Below, one piece after another: positions 13,475-21,447 of a DNA stretch of 23,531 nucleotides. The notes under the pieces are model-generated. The model had not been told where the DNA came from. It was given only the letters and a program-made list of their open reading frames with translations, and did no database searches. The stretch spans positions 1 to 23,531 of the forward strand of contig CAJTYN010000006.1 in the NCBI GenBank assembly GCA_910584115.1. Direction: 5' to 3'. The DNA comes from an uncultured Lachnospiraceae bacterium (GTDB lineage: Bacteria > Bacillota > Clostridia > Lachnospirales > Lachnospiraceae). Each line of letters starts with the position of its first letter. Within the stretch, counting starts at the first letter, position 1. The position numbers and the translations under genes are program-made.

Positions 13475-16312
13475 ATGCGGATAGATTTCCTGCCATTTGG
13501 ATACAAACATGATGACGGCTGCGGCTGTGGCCATGAGCATCATGAGCATCATGAGCACCATGAGCATGAGGAAGAGTGCGGCTGCGGCCATGACCATCAT
13601 GAACATGAGGAGGATTGTGGCTGCGGCCATGACCATCATGAACATGGAGAAGAGTGCGGCTGCGGCCATGACCATCATGAACATGGAGAAGAGTGCAGCT
13701 GCGGCCATGACCATCATGAACATGGAGAAGAGTGCGGCTGCGGTCATGATCATCATGGCCATGAGGAAGAGTGCGGCCACGGCCATCAACACCATGCTCA
13801 CAGCGGGGATCATGTACATACCCACAGCCGTACGCACATAGAGGTGGAGCATCATCAGACACCTGGCCATCCGGAGGGCTGTTCTTGCGCACAGTGCAAT
13901 CCCCATGTAGAATATTGCGACGTCTGCGGGCAGAGCCTTGCCAACTGTACCTGCGAGATGCCGGATCAGGATATGGAGAAGAGGGTCTATATCCTGGAAG
14001 GTCTGGGGTGCGCCAACTGTGCAGCTAAGATGGAGAAGAAGATCAAAGAGCTTCCCGGCGTAAAATACGCTGCGATCACATATGCGACCCGGCAGCTGCG
14101 GCTTTCAGCAGAGGATCATCAGGCAGTCCTTCCGAGGATCCAGGAGATCTGTGCGTCCATTGAGTCTGACGTAAAAGTCGTGCCCAGGAGCGGTCCGCTC
14201 CCTGGGGCTTTTAAGACGAAGACATACATCCTGGAGGATCTGGGGTGCGCCAACTGCGCGGCTAAAATGGAGAAGCGCATCAATGAACTGGACGGCATTA
14301 CGGATGCTACGATCACATTTGCCACAAAGCAGCTGCGTGTTACAGCGAAGAGTCCGGATCGTTATCTTCCGAAGATCCGTGAGATCTGCACATCCATTGA
14401 ACCGGAAGTCGTGGTAAAGGAAAAGGATACCCGGCCAAAGAGTCCGGATACACTCCCCGTAGAGGCTGCCAGGACTTCTGAAAAAGGTCTGTGGCCGATC
14501 ATCATCGGTGTCGCCTTGTTTGTGGCAGGGGAGATCTTGGAGCATATGGGATATGGCAGCGCGGTGACCCTTCCCATCTACATCGTGGGGTACATCATCC
14601 TGGGCGGAAAAGTCGTCCTGACTGCTCTGAAGAACATTCCCAAAGGCCAGATCTTCGATGAAAATTTTCTGATGAGCATAGCCACGCTGGGGGCTTTTGC
14701 CATCCGGGAATACCCCGAGGCAGTAGGCGTCATGCTCTTTTACCGGATCGGAGAGTATTTTGAGCATCGCGCTGTGGAGAAGAGCCGAGGGCAGATCATG
14801 GATGCGGTGGATATGCGGCCCGAGGTCGTTGATCTGCTGATCGGAGACGAGGTACAGACCATCGGGGCAGAGGAGGCGCAGGTGGGAGATATCCTTTTGG
14901 TACGTCCTGGCGACAGGATCCCGCTGGATGGCGTGGTCATAGACGGCGAGAGCCGTATCGACACTTCTCCGGTCACCGGTGAACCTGTTCCGGTAAAAGC
15001 AAAAGTGGGCGACGAAGTCACATCCGGCTGTGTGAATACTTCCGGACAGCTGAAGATCCGTGTGGAAAAAGTCCTGGGGGAATCCATGGTCACGAGGATC
15101 CTGGATTCCGTGGAAAATGCCGCCGCCAGCAAACCGAAGATCGACCGCTTTATCACGAGGTTTGCCAGGATCTACACGCCCTGTGTGGTATTTCTGGCGC
15201 TGGGGACCGCGGTCATCCCCTCTTTAGTGAGTGGAGAGTGGGGTTATTGGGTCTATACAGCGCTCACCTTCCTTGTGATGAGCTGCCCATGCGCGCTCGT
15301 ACTGAGTGTGCCGTTGGCATTTTTCTCCGGGATCGGGGCTGGTTCTAAGCGTGGGATCTTATTTAAAGGCGGTGTCTCCCTTGAGGCCATGTCCCATGTA
15401 AACGCGGTCATCATGGATAAGACCGGGACGATCACGGAAGGAGATTTTGTTCTGCAGCAGGTCGTGCCCACAGGAGATCTTACGCCCGATAGACTGCTCC
15501 AGATGGCGGCGGGTTGTGAACAAGTCTCTACCCATCCCATTGCGGCCAGTATCGTCCTGGCGGCACGGGACAGAGGCATCGATCTTGAGAGACCGCGTTC
15601 TTTAGAGGAGATCGCCGGCCACGGCATCCGGGCTGTCCTGGATAAAAGCGAGGTCCTCTGCGGGAATAAGAAATTGATGGATAGATACGATGTGAAGATG
15701 AGGACATCTAAGACAGATACTTTCGGCGCGGAAGTATTCCTGGCTGTGGATGGCGTATCAGTCGGATATTTCGTGATCGCGGACACTGTTAAAAAAGACG
15801 CAAGACCAGCCATAGAAAGACTGAAAGCTATGGGCATCACGACGGCCATGCTCACCGGGGATTCCCAGGACAGTGCCCAGGCCGTGGCAGAAGAGACAGG
15901 GATCGATGAAGTGCATGCAAAACTCCTGCCCCAGGATAAATTGACTGAGCTGACTAGGATCCGCAACCAGCACGGCAGCGTTATGTTCGTAGGCGACGGG
16001 ATCAACGATGCGCCTGTCCTGGCCGGGGCTGATGTGGGAGCGGCGATGGGCAGCGGCGCCGATGCGGCCATTGAAGCAGCGGATGCCGTGTTCATGACAT
16101 CGAGTATGGAGGCCATCCCGCAGTCCATCCGCATAGCCAGATCCGCATCGAAGATCGCATGGCAGAACGTGGTATTCGCTCTGGTCGTCAAGATCCTCGT
16201 CATGCTCCTGGGTCTTCTAGGCTATGCAAATATGTGGCTGGCTGTATTTGCCGATACAGGAGTCGCCATGCTGTGTGTCCTGAATTCGATCCGGATCCTC
16301 TATCGGAAATGA
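13475..16312 (+). CDS. Zn/Cd-type P1B ATPase with His-rich N-terminus and two HMA domains
   Basis: A 945-residue membrane pump, about 200 residues longer than usual for CadA/ZntA. Residues about 10-145 are a His/Cys/Glu-rich metal-binding tail of tandem CGCGHDHHEH.EE units, followed by a Cys-rich piece (CSCAQC, CDVC, CTC). Two HMA domains follow, with GLGCANCA at C179/C182 and DLGCANCA at C258/C261. The pump core has TGEPVPVK, CPC (C604, C606), DKTGTITEG (D648), the STHPI motif and GDGINDAP. Lys906 in the penultimate helix and D927 (ADTG) in the last helix match the Zn/Cd/Pb (P1B-2) subgroup. The ATG at 13475 follows AGGAGGG by 7 nt; an upstream in-frame ATG has no RBS and lies in the operator region. 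Export of Zn2+/Cd2+ is the likely role, with an ArsR/SmtB-like operator in front. Confidence 0.94.
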   Translation: MRIDFLPFGYKHDDGCGCGHEHHEHHEHHEHEEECGCGHDHHEHEEDCGCGHDHHEHGEECGCGHDHHEHGEECSCGHDHHEHGEECGCGHDHHGHEEECGHGHQHHAHSGDHVHTHSRTHIEVEHHQTPGHPEGCSCAQCNPHVEYCDVCGQSLANCTCEMPDQDMEKRVYILEGLGCANCAAKMEKKIKELPGVKYAAITYATRQLRLSAEDHQAVLPRIQEICASIESDVKVVPRSGPLPGAFKTKTYILEDLGCANCAAKMEKRINELDGITDATITFATKQLRVTAKSPDRYLPKIREICTSIEPEVVVKEKDTRPKSPDTLPVEAARTSEKGLWPIIIGVALFVAGEILEHMGYGSAVTLPIYIVGYIILGGKVVLTALKNIPKGQIFDENFLMSIATLGAFAIREYPEAVGVMLFYRIGEYFEHRAVEKSRGQIMDAVDMRPEVVDLLIGDEVQTIGAEEAQVGDILLVRPGDRIPLDGVVIDGESRIDTSPVTGEPVPVKAKVGDEVTSGCVNTSGQLKIRVEKVLGESMVTRILDSVENAAASKPKIDRFITRFARIYTPCVVFLALGTAVIPSLVSGEWGYWVYTALTFLVMSCPCALVLSVPLAFFSGIGAGSKRGILFKGGVSLEAMSHVNAVIMDKTGTITEGDFVLQQVVPTGDLTPDRLLQMAAGCEQVSTHPIAASIVLAARDRGIDLERPRSLEEIAGHGIRAVLDKSEVLCGNKKLMDRYDVKMRTSKTDTFGAEVFLAVDGVSVGYFVIADTVKKDARPAIERLKAMGITTAMLTGDSQDSAQAVAEETGIDEVHAKLLPQDKLTELTRIRNQHGSVMFVGDGINDAPVLAGADVGAAMGSGADAAIEAADAVFMTSSMEAIPQSIRIARSASKIAWQNVVFALVVKILVMLLGLLGYANMWLAVFADTGVAMLCVLNSIRILYRK
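13571..13765 (+). repeat. Five tandem 39-bp coding repeats (His-rich metal-binding units)
   Basis: Five consecutive 39-bp units begin at 13571, 13610, 13649, 13688 and 13727. Each encodes 13 residues of the form EECGCGHDHHEHG. Units 1-4 differ by only a few bases, and a decayed sixth copy follows to about 13800. A separate CATGAGCAT-type micro-repeat precedes them at about 13532-13570. Near-identity at the DNA level points to recent expansion by slippage or unequal crossing-over, so copy number may vary between strains. Confidence 0.92.
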
Positions 16313-16345
16313 ACAAGATCAGAAAACCGCATCTCTTTGGCAGGA

Positions 16346-16987
16346 TCATCCCTGCCGGGGAGATGTGTACTTTCTGACTGCATCCCAGATGCCATCTGCG
16401 ACCGTCTGGACATTTCTGTTCCCGTCTATGACGATCACATTTTCTACATCTTTTAACCGGTCAAATGCTTCGAGATATTTATCACGTACCTGTACCAGGC
16501 GCGATCTTTTTTCAAATAATTCCTTGCGGGATCTGTTTTTTGTGATCCGTTCGATGGCCACATCCGGGGGGATATCGATGAACAGGGTCACCGTAGGACG
16601 CAAGAGATCGCTGCTCGGTCTATTTGCGCTGATCACCTGATCCATGGGCATATCGACGCCCTGGTATGCGTAAGAAGAAAAATAATACCGGTCAGTGATC
16701 ACGGTGACGCCTTCATCGATCTTATGGAGGATCCCGTCCACGTCATTTAAGAGATGATCCAGACGGTCTGCCACGAACAGGGGGGAGAGCACTCGGGCAT
16801 CTGTTTTTATCCGTCCGGTCATGATCTGGTGGATCAGTGAACCGATGGGGGAGTCGGTGGGTTCCATCGTCGTATGACAGCGGATCCCTTCATCTCTCAT
16901 CCTTTCGGCGAGCAGCCGGATCTGTGTACTCTTCCCGCTCCCGTCGATCCCTTCAAATGCTATAAAGATCCCTTTATCCGTATCCAT
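16346..16987 (-). CDS. tmk: Thymidylate kinase (dTMP kinase)
   Basis: A 213-residue cytoplasmic enzyme that phosphorylates dTMP to dTDP with ATP. The P-loop GIDGSGKST is at residues 13-21 and the DRY motif (TDRYYFSSYAYQG) at 99-101. An EPT segment (E42) and an Arg-rich lid (TKNRSRKELFEKRSRL) complete the family pattern, and the length is normal. AGGAG lies about 13 nt upstream, a little far but with no better start nearby. A 6-bp hairpin (16339-16356) covers the stop codon but lacks a T-tract. It stands alone, converging on the metal ATPase gene. Confidence 0.95.
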   Translation of the reverse strand: MDTDKGIFIAFEGIDGSGKSTQIRLLAERMRDEGIRCHTTMEPTDSPIGSLIHQIMTGRIKTDARVLSPLFVADRLDHLLNDVDGILHKIDEGVTVITDRYYFSSYAYQGVDMPMDQVISANRPSSDLLRPTVTLFIDIPPDVAIERITKNRSRKELFEKRSRLVQVRDKYLEAFDRLKDVENVIVIDGNRNVQTVADGIWDAVRKYTSPRQG

Positions 16988-17121
16988 GAGCTGAAATATT
17001 CTCCTATTTTTATCTGTGGTTTCTGGTGTTCTTATATACTACCACACTTTTTATAAAATGGGAAATAAAAAAACTATAAATTGAGTTTGCAAAAAATTTA
17101 GAGATCTTTTCGAAGGAGTGG

Positions 17122-17150
17122 TTGCGGAATCTGCTGGGAGCGTTTATACT
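17122..17150 (+). promoter_or_regulatory. Probable promoter of the sortase gene
   Basis: TTGCGG (17122-17127), 17 nt, then TATACT (17145-17150), about 49 bp before the chosen start codon. It lies inside the longest open frame, which favours the downstream start at 17199. Confidence 0.6.
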
Positions 17151-17198
17151 ATCTATAACGCATGTTTAGAAAATACTAAGATGGATCTGGAGGATGGT

Positions 17199-17978
17199 AT
17201 GGCAAAAAAGAATAAGAAAAAGAAGACAGCAGGCGACTATCTGCTGACGCTCGGGCTTTTGATCGCCCTCGGTGTATTTGCTTTTGCCGGATGGAAATTG
17301 TACGGTATCTATATGGATTATAAACAGGCAAAAGATGAATATAAGAAGCTGGAGGATATGGCGGTGCAGCCGAATCCCAACGGAGTACGGCCGGGAGAGG
17401 ACGGAGCGCCCGCTGATGAGCCGCCCATCGTGGTGGATTTTGCCGCGCTGCAGGCGGAGAATCCTGATGTGGTCGGCTGGCTGTATGTGGAGGCGCTGGG
17501 GATCAGTTATCCGGTAGTGCAGGGGACAGATAACGAGTATTATCTGCACATGACGTACCAGAAGACGTATAATTTCGCGGGCACGATCTTCATCGATCAT
17601 GAGAACAGCAGGGATTTCCAGGATCTGAACACGATCGTCTATGGACATAATATGAAGGACGGATCCATGTTCGGGATCCTCAAGCGGTTTGTCACGGAAA
17701 ATGCCTACGCGACGAGTCCGTATTTCTGGATGCTCACTCCTGAAAAAAATTATAAATATGAGATCTTTTCGGCATATACAGCGCAGATCAACAGCCTTAC
17801 ATATACACTGTACAGCAAACCGGGGCAGGAATTTACGGCTTATCTGAAACAGATGAAAGCAAATTCGGAGATCGAGACCAGCGCGGAGCCGAAAAAATTC
17901 GATAAGATCATGACGCTCTCTACCTGTACGGGGAATAGTGCGACCCGTTTTGTCGTGCAGGGGATCCAGATGGATTGA
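17199..17978 (+). CDS. srtB: Class B sortase
   Basis: A 259-residue membrane-anchored cysteine transpeptidase that cleaves a sorting signal in secreted proteins and joins them to the cell wall. A lysine-rich start (AKKNKKKK) precedes one N-terminal membrane anchor (LLTLGLLIALGVFAFAGW). The sortase fold carries WLYVEALGISYPVVQG, then IVYGHNMKDGSMF with catalytic H150, LSTCTG with catalytic C243 and R250 in ATRFVVQG. The extra helix between H150 and C243 and the DGSMFG block are class B features. GGAGG (17189-17193) lies 5 nt before the ATG at 17199; upstream in-frame ATGs lack an RBS. No protein with a recognisable sorting signal is encoded nearby, so its substrates are elsewhere. Confidence 0.94.
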   Translation: MAKKNKKKKTAGDYLLTLGLLIALGVFAFAGWKLYGIYMDYKQAKDEYKKLEDMAVQPNPNGVRPGEDGAPADEPPIVVDFAALQAENPDVVGWLYVEALGISYPVVQGTDNEYYLHMTYQKTYNFAGTIFIDHENSRDFQDLNTIVYGHNMKDGSMFGILKRFVTENAYATSPYFWMLTPEKNYKYEIFSAYTAQINSLTYTLYSKPGQEFTAYLKQMKANSEIETSAEPKKFDKIMTLSTCTGNSATRFVVQGIQMD

Positions 17979-18067
17979 GTCAAGGTGATGTTTAATATCT
18001 GTTGTTTTGGGCCGATATATATCATAAGGAAGAAAAAGGATCTGTCCTGAAAAAGGAGGGAATATCT

Positions 18068-18817
18068 ATGATGATCAAGACGGCGGCCGCACAACAGCAG
18101 ATCACAAACAATCCATACAGAGCTGTGCAGCGGGATAAGGAAGAGCAATATAAAGAACGGAGTAAAGAACAGACGCAGGCGGATAGCCTTGCGAAAGAGG
18201 AGATGACAGGAGCAGTCCAGGATTTTCGTATGCCCGAGAACAGCGGCGGGAACAACAAGATACGGGCGTCCATGCCGGATGATAACGTGGGACAGCTCGC
18301 ATCAGAACTGGCGAATTGTCAGACGAAACTTGATGTGCAGCAGGTTTCCAGTAAGGCCATGCGTGCTCTGGCAAACCTGCGGATGGCGGGGGCCTTGAGT
18401 GAGGGTAAGGATAAAGAGAAGATCGCGCAGATGATCCGGCGGATGCAGAAATTGATCAAACGCGTCCGTATCAAGATGAAGAACCTGACAAAAGAGGAAG
18501 AACTCCAAAACCGGCAGAAAAAGGCAGAGGAAGAGCGAAAAGAACAGGAAGCCAGGCAGATCCGGGATGAACTGCGCAACAGGCGGAATAAACGCCAGCG
18601 GGAAGAGAGGGATTATGCGATAAAAGAATCCGTTGGAGGGAGCCGGGAGGCTGCTGCGGAGAATATCCTGCCCGGCGCAGCTGCAGGGGCATCGTCTATG
18701 CCCATCATGTCTGCCGGGAACGGAGGCTCTGTACCCGTGGCAGATGCAGGAGTGGTGTCGGTCGATACGGGAGCGGCTCTGGCAGCAGAGGGCGTATCCC
18801 TGGATGTGATGGTGTGA
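18068..18817 (+). CDS. Unrecognised charged coiled-coil protein
   Basis: A 249-residue protein whose family I do not recognise. It starts MMIKTAAAQQQ, has no signal peptide or membrane segment, and is rich in Lys, Arg, Glu and Gln. Residues about 70-115 form amphipathic helices (LASELANCQTKLDVQQVSSK). Residues about 139-183 are a highly charged helix of EEER/KRQREER type, likely a coiled coil. The last 50 residues are Ala/Gly/Ser/Val-rich and low in charge (AAAGASS, GNGGSVPVADAG). The start has AAGGAGGG 7 nt upstream. It lies 89 bp after sortase B and 44 bp before the sirtuin gene. A structural or nucleic-acid-associated role is possible, but nothing in the sequence shows a reaction. Confidence 0.8.
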   Translation: MMIKTAAAQQQITNNPYRAVQRDKEEQYKERSKEQTQADSLAKEEMTGAVQDFRMPENSGGNNKIRASMPDDNVGQLASELANCQTKLDVQQVSSKAMRALANLRMAGALSEGKDKEKIAQMIRRMQKLIKRVRIKMKNLTKEEELQNRQKKAEEERKEQEARQIRDELRNRRNKRQREERDYAIKESVGGSREAAAENILPGAAAGASSMPIMSAGNGGSVPVADAGVVSVDTGAALAAEGVSLDVMV

Positions 18818-18861
18818 TAGTATCTTAGAGCGTGTTTGAAAATGGAGGATCTTAGACAGAT

Positions 18862-19587
18862 ATGACAGGAGAGATGAGAGAACTGCAGGAAGCGATAGAT
18901 AAATATGACAATATCGTCTTTTTTGGCGGGGCCGGGGTGTCTACGGAGAGCGGGATCCCGGATTTTCGCAGTGTGGACGGGTTGTATAACCAGAAATATG
19001 ACTATCCGCCGGAAACGATCTTAAGTCATGGCTTTTTTATGGATAAGACGGAGGAATTTTACCGGTTCTATCAGGACAAGATGCTCTGTGACACGGCAGA
19101 GCCGAATGCCGCCCATCTAAAACTGGCCGAATTGGAGAAGGCCGGGAAGCTGAAGGCGGTCATCACGCAGAACATCGACAACCTGCATCAGATGGCGGGG
19201 AGCGAGAATGTCCTGGAACTGCACGGTTCGGTACACAGGAACTATTGTATGAAATGCGGGAAGTTTTATGGTTTTACCTATATGAAAGAGAGCCGGGGCG
19301 TGCCGAGATGCGAGGTGTGCCAGGGGACGATCAAGCCGGATGTAGTCCTCTATGGAGAGGGCCTTGATAACGATACGATCAACAAGTCTGTGCAGGCGAT
19401 CTCCGACGCGCAGGTGCTGATCATCGGGGGGACTTCGCTGGCCGTATATCCGGCAGCCGGGCTGATCGACTATTTCAGAGGCGAGAAGCTGATCGTGATC
19501 AATAAGGCACCCACGCCTAGGGACCGCCAGGCGGATCTGGTGATCACACAGCCGATCGGGGAAGTATTTTCCCAGATCCGGATCTAG
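18862..19587 (+). CDS. cobB: NAD-dependent protein deacylase (sirtuin)
   Basis: A 241-residue cytoplasmic enzyme that removes acyl groups from lysines, consuming NAD+ and releasing nicotinamide and O-acyl-ADP-ribose. Motifs are the NAD-binding GAGVSTESGIPDFRS (about 21-35), TQNIDNLH, catalytic H121 in LHGSVH, and four zinc cysteines C129/C132 and C150/C153. GGTSLAVYPAAG and VINK appear in the C-terminal Rossmann part. The length and form match the bacterial SirTm/CobB type. A GGAGG at 18845-18849 is 12 nt from the start. DUF951 follows 14 bp downstream with its RBS overlapping this stop codon, so the two are likely co-transcribed. Confidence 0.95.
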   Translation: MTGEMRELQEAIDKYDNIVFFGGAGVSTESGIPDFRSVDGLYNQKYDYPPETILSHGFFMDKTEEFYRFYQDKMLCDTAEPNAAHLKLAELEKAGKLKAVITQNIDNLHQMAGSENVLELHGSVHRNYCMKCGKFYGFTYMKESRGVPRCEVCQGTIKPDVVLYGEGLDNDTINKSVQAISDAQVLIIGGTSLAVYPAAGLIDYFRGEKLIVINKAPTPRDRQADLVITQPIGEVFSQIRI

Positions 19588-19601
19588 AGGAGTCTGGAAA
19601 G

Positions 19602-19817
19602 ATGGCAGATCGGTTTGCGGTAGGAGATATCATACGGCTGAAGAAGAAACATCCTTGCGGCAGCAGCCAATGGGAGATCTTGCGTGTGGGGGCGGATTTT
19701 CGGCTGAAATGCATGGGGTGCAGGCATCAGGTCATGGTACCCAGGAAACTCGTGGAGAAAAATCTGCGGGAGATCACGAAAGCAGATATAAAGACGGAGG
19801 ATGGAGATGCGCATTAA
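19602..19817 (+). CDS. DUF951 family protein
   Basis: A 71-residue protein matching the DUF951 pattern seen widely in Firmicutes: an early VGDIIRLKKKHPCGS, a central WEILRVGADFRLKCMGCRHQVMVPR, and a charged tail. The three cysteines (HPCGS and CMGC) suggest metal or nucleic-acid binding, but the function is unknown. AGAGGAG (19586-19592) overlaps the sirtuin stop codon, 9 nt before the ATG. Its last codons overlap the next gene by 11 bp, which suggests translational coupling. Confidence 0.88.
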   Translation: MADRFAVGDIIRLKKKHPCGSSQWEILRVGADFRLKCMGCRHQVMVPRKLVEKNLREITKADIKTEDGDAH

Positions 19818-21120
19818 GAAGGGTATCGCAGTGTTTTTGATGATCAGCCTGTTTGTGTCTGCAGCTGTGCCGGTGGCCGCAGAGGCAGAGCTTGACAGTT
19901 TTCCGGACGCGCAGATCCAGCCGCCGAAGGCACAGATCTTTACGCAGAGGTGTTCGAAAAAGGGCCTGCAGTTCGGAGAGAGCATAGGGGACGCGATCGA
20001 CTTAGGGATCAGATATTGTCTGTTTAATATCAATATCACTGAGTTTATGGATACGTCCGGCGACCGGCTGGAATATACGTACAAGGGAAAGGTCTATACA
20101 TTTAGTTGGGATGCGTTCGAGCGGTGGGGGAGTCTGTTCTCGCAGCTCCAGGACGCAGGCATATATCTGTCGGCAGAATTTTTGCTCCCCTGGGTGGATG
20201 GGCACACAGATCTGATCCATCCTGCGGCGCGCAGCCGGGGCGCACATGAGTACTACGCATGGAATATCAGCACCAAAGAGGACCGGGAGAGGTATGCGGC
20301 GCTCTTTAGCTGTATCGCGGAGGAATTTGACGGCAGGCATGGGATGGGCTACATCAGTAATTATCTGATCGGAAATGAAGTGAATGCGTATTCCCAGTGG
20401 CATTATACAGGGTCGGATTCCCTCAAAGAGAATGCATATCTGTACGCGGATACATTCGAAGTCGTCAATACGGCAGTCAAGAAGAAACGCCCGGAGGTCA
20501 GTGTGAGCATCTGCCTGGAACATAGCTGGAATACGGAGATACCGGGGGCGGTCCACGGCGGAAAGGATTTCCTGGATACATTTGCCGAGCGGCTTGAGGA
20601 GTACGGAAGCCCTGATTTTACGATCAGTTATCATGCATACTCGGAACCTCTGACCCAGGCTGATTTCTGGAATAACTCCAGTCATCGCGTGAGAGACAGT
20701 GTTGATTCGCCCTGCATCACGATGAAGAACATCGAGCAGTTGACGAAATACGTGAGGGACACTTATGGGACAAAAACGCGGATCATGCTCACAGAACAGG
20801 GATTCAGTTCCCACGGGACGGATGGAGAGATGAAGCAGGCGGCGGCGATCGCGTATGCGTATTACAAGGCGGAGTTCAACGATATGATCGACTGCATCAT
20901 CTTCCGGTGCCAGGCGGACAGTCCGGGTGAGATGGCCCATGATGGGCTCTATATGGGTCTTTGGACAGAAGGGATGGGAAAGATGAAAGCGTCCCACGAT
21001 GTGTTTAAATATATGGATACGCAAAAAGGGCAGGCGTATACGGCACCCTGTCGGCAATATCTGGGAGTAGGGGATTGGAAACAGCTGATACCCGGGTACG
21101 ATGCGGAATACTTTGAGTAG
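19807..21120 (+). CDS. Secreted DUF5722-type protein, putative GH-A-like glycosidase
   Basis: A 437-residue exported protein. The N-terminus is a signal peptide (MRIKKGIAVFLMISLFV, then VPVAAEA cleavage region). The body looks like a TIM barrel of the DUF5722 family, with a GNEVN segment (E191) and an LTEQGF segment (E330). Their order and spacing match the acid/base and nucleophile glutamates of clan GH-A glycoside hydrolases. Other aromatic-rich pieces (FLLPWVDGH, YAWNIST, ISYHAYSEPL) would line a substrate cleft. The substrate is unknown. The ATG at 19807 is chosen because GGAGG (19796-19800) directly abuts the ATG at 19801; the gene overlaps DUF951 by 11 bp. Family assignment is likely; enzymatic activity is inference. 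Confidence 0.82.
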   Translation: MRIKKGIAVFLMISLFVSAAVPVAAEAELDSFPDAQIQPPKAQIFTQRCSKKGLQFGESIGDAIDLGIRYCLFNINITEFMDTSGDRLEYTYKGKVYTFSWDAFERWGSLFSQLQDAGIYLSAEFLLPWVDGHTDLIHPAARSRGAHEYYAWNISTKEDRERYAALFSCIAEEFDGRHGMGYISNYLIGNEVNAYSQWHYTGSDSLKENAYLYADTFEVVNTAVKKKRPEVSVSICLEHSWNTEIPGAVHGGKDFLDTFAERLEEYGSPDFTISYHAYSEPLTQADFWNNSSHRVRDSVDSPCITMKNIEQLTKYVRDTYGTKTRIMLTEQGFSSHGTDGEMKQAAAIAYAYYKAEFNDMIDCIIFRCQADSPGEMAHDGLYMGLWTEGMGKMKASHDVFKYMDTQKGQAYTAPCRQYLGVGDWKQLIPGYDAEYFE

Positions 21121-21140
21121 GGCAGGACTCGGAGATAGAG

Positions 21141-21170
21141 TTGACATAAAGCGGTCTTCAAGAATATTCT
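21141..21170 (+). promoter_or_regulatory. Weak promoter-like sequence
   Basis: TTGACA (21141-21146), 18 nt, then TATTCT (21165-21170). The left arm of the 12-bp inverted repeat lies in the spacer. It would transcribe the gene-poor stretch toward the kinase gene; activity is uncertain. Confidence 0.3.
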
Positions 21171-21209
21171 GAGAAATATGAGAATACATATCTGAGTTTG
21201 AAGACCGCT
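21150..21209. repeat. 12-bp perfect inverted repeat with 36-nt interior
   Basis: AGCGGTCTTCAA (21150-21161) pairs with TTGAAGACCGCT (21198-21209). The interior contains a 10-bp palindrome AGAATATTCT (21161-21170, sharing one base with the arm) and a small ATATG/CATAT hairpin. It lies 30 bp after the DUF5722 gene, but neither side has a good T-tract, so it is not a standard terminator. It could still stabilise the upstream mRNA's 3' end. Confidence 0.7.
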
Positions 21210-21418
21210 CAAGATACTCCTCAAAAATATTCCTCAGCGGCATCCCGATCTAAAGGAGATCATGCTCCTTGGAAAACCCCTCTTTACCTTGTTCGATACC
21301 CTCAGTTCTGAGTCGTTCTGATCTCAACTCCAAAATTCTTCCACTCACAACATCACCAATACCTTTCTGGATCAGATCAGAGATCCAAAAAGGACAGATG
21401 CATTTCAATGAAAGATCG

Positions 21419-21447
21419 TTTTCAAAAGATAAAAAAACTGATATAAT
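21419..21447 (+). promoter_or_regulatory. Probable promoter of the hybrid histidine kinase
   Basis: TTTTCA (21419-21424), 17 nt with an A-tract, then a perfect TATAAT (21442-21447), about 48 bp before the kinase start codon. Confidence 0.6.

Noticed and set aside
13571..13800. Tandem 39-bp repeats as a CRISPR array
   Set aside because: There are no unique spacers between units, and the repeats are in frame inside a clear coding gene.
13448..13906. Met/Ala-rich ORFs antisense to the His-rich repeats
   Set aside because: They mirror the repetitive CATGACCATCATGAA pattern of the coding strand and carry no independent start signals.
16339..16356. GGCAGG/CCTGCC hairpin over the tmk stop codon as a terminator
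   Set aside because: Only 6 bp of stem and no T-tract on either strand.
20002..21243. Minus-strand ORF (413 codons) antisense to the DUF5722 gene
   Set aside because: No convincing RBS or motif for most of its length. Only its first 40 codons, outside the DUF5722 gene, looked protein-like and are treated as a possible remnant.
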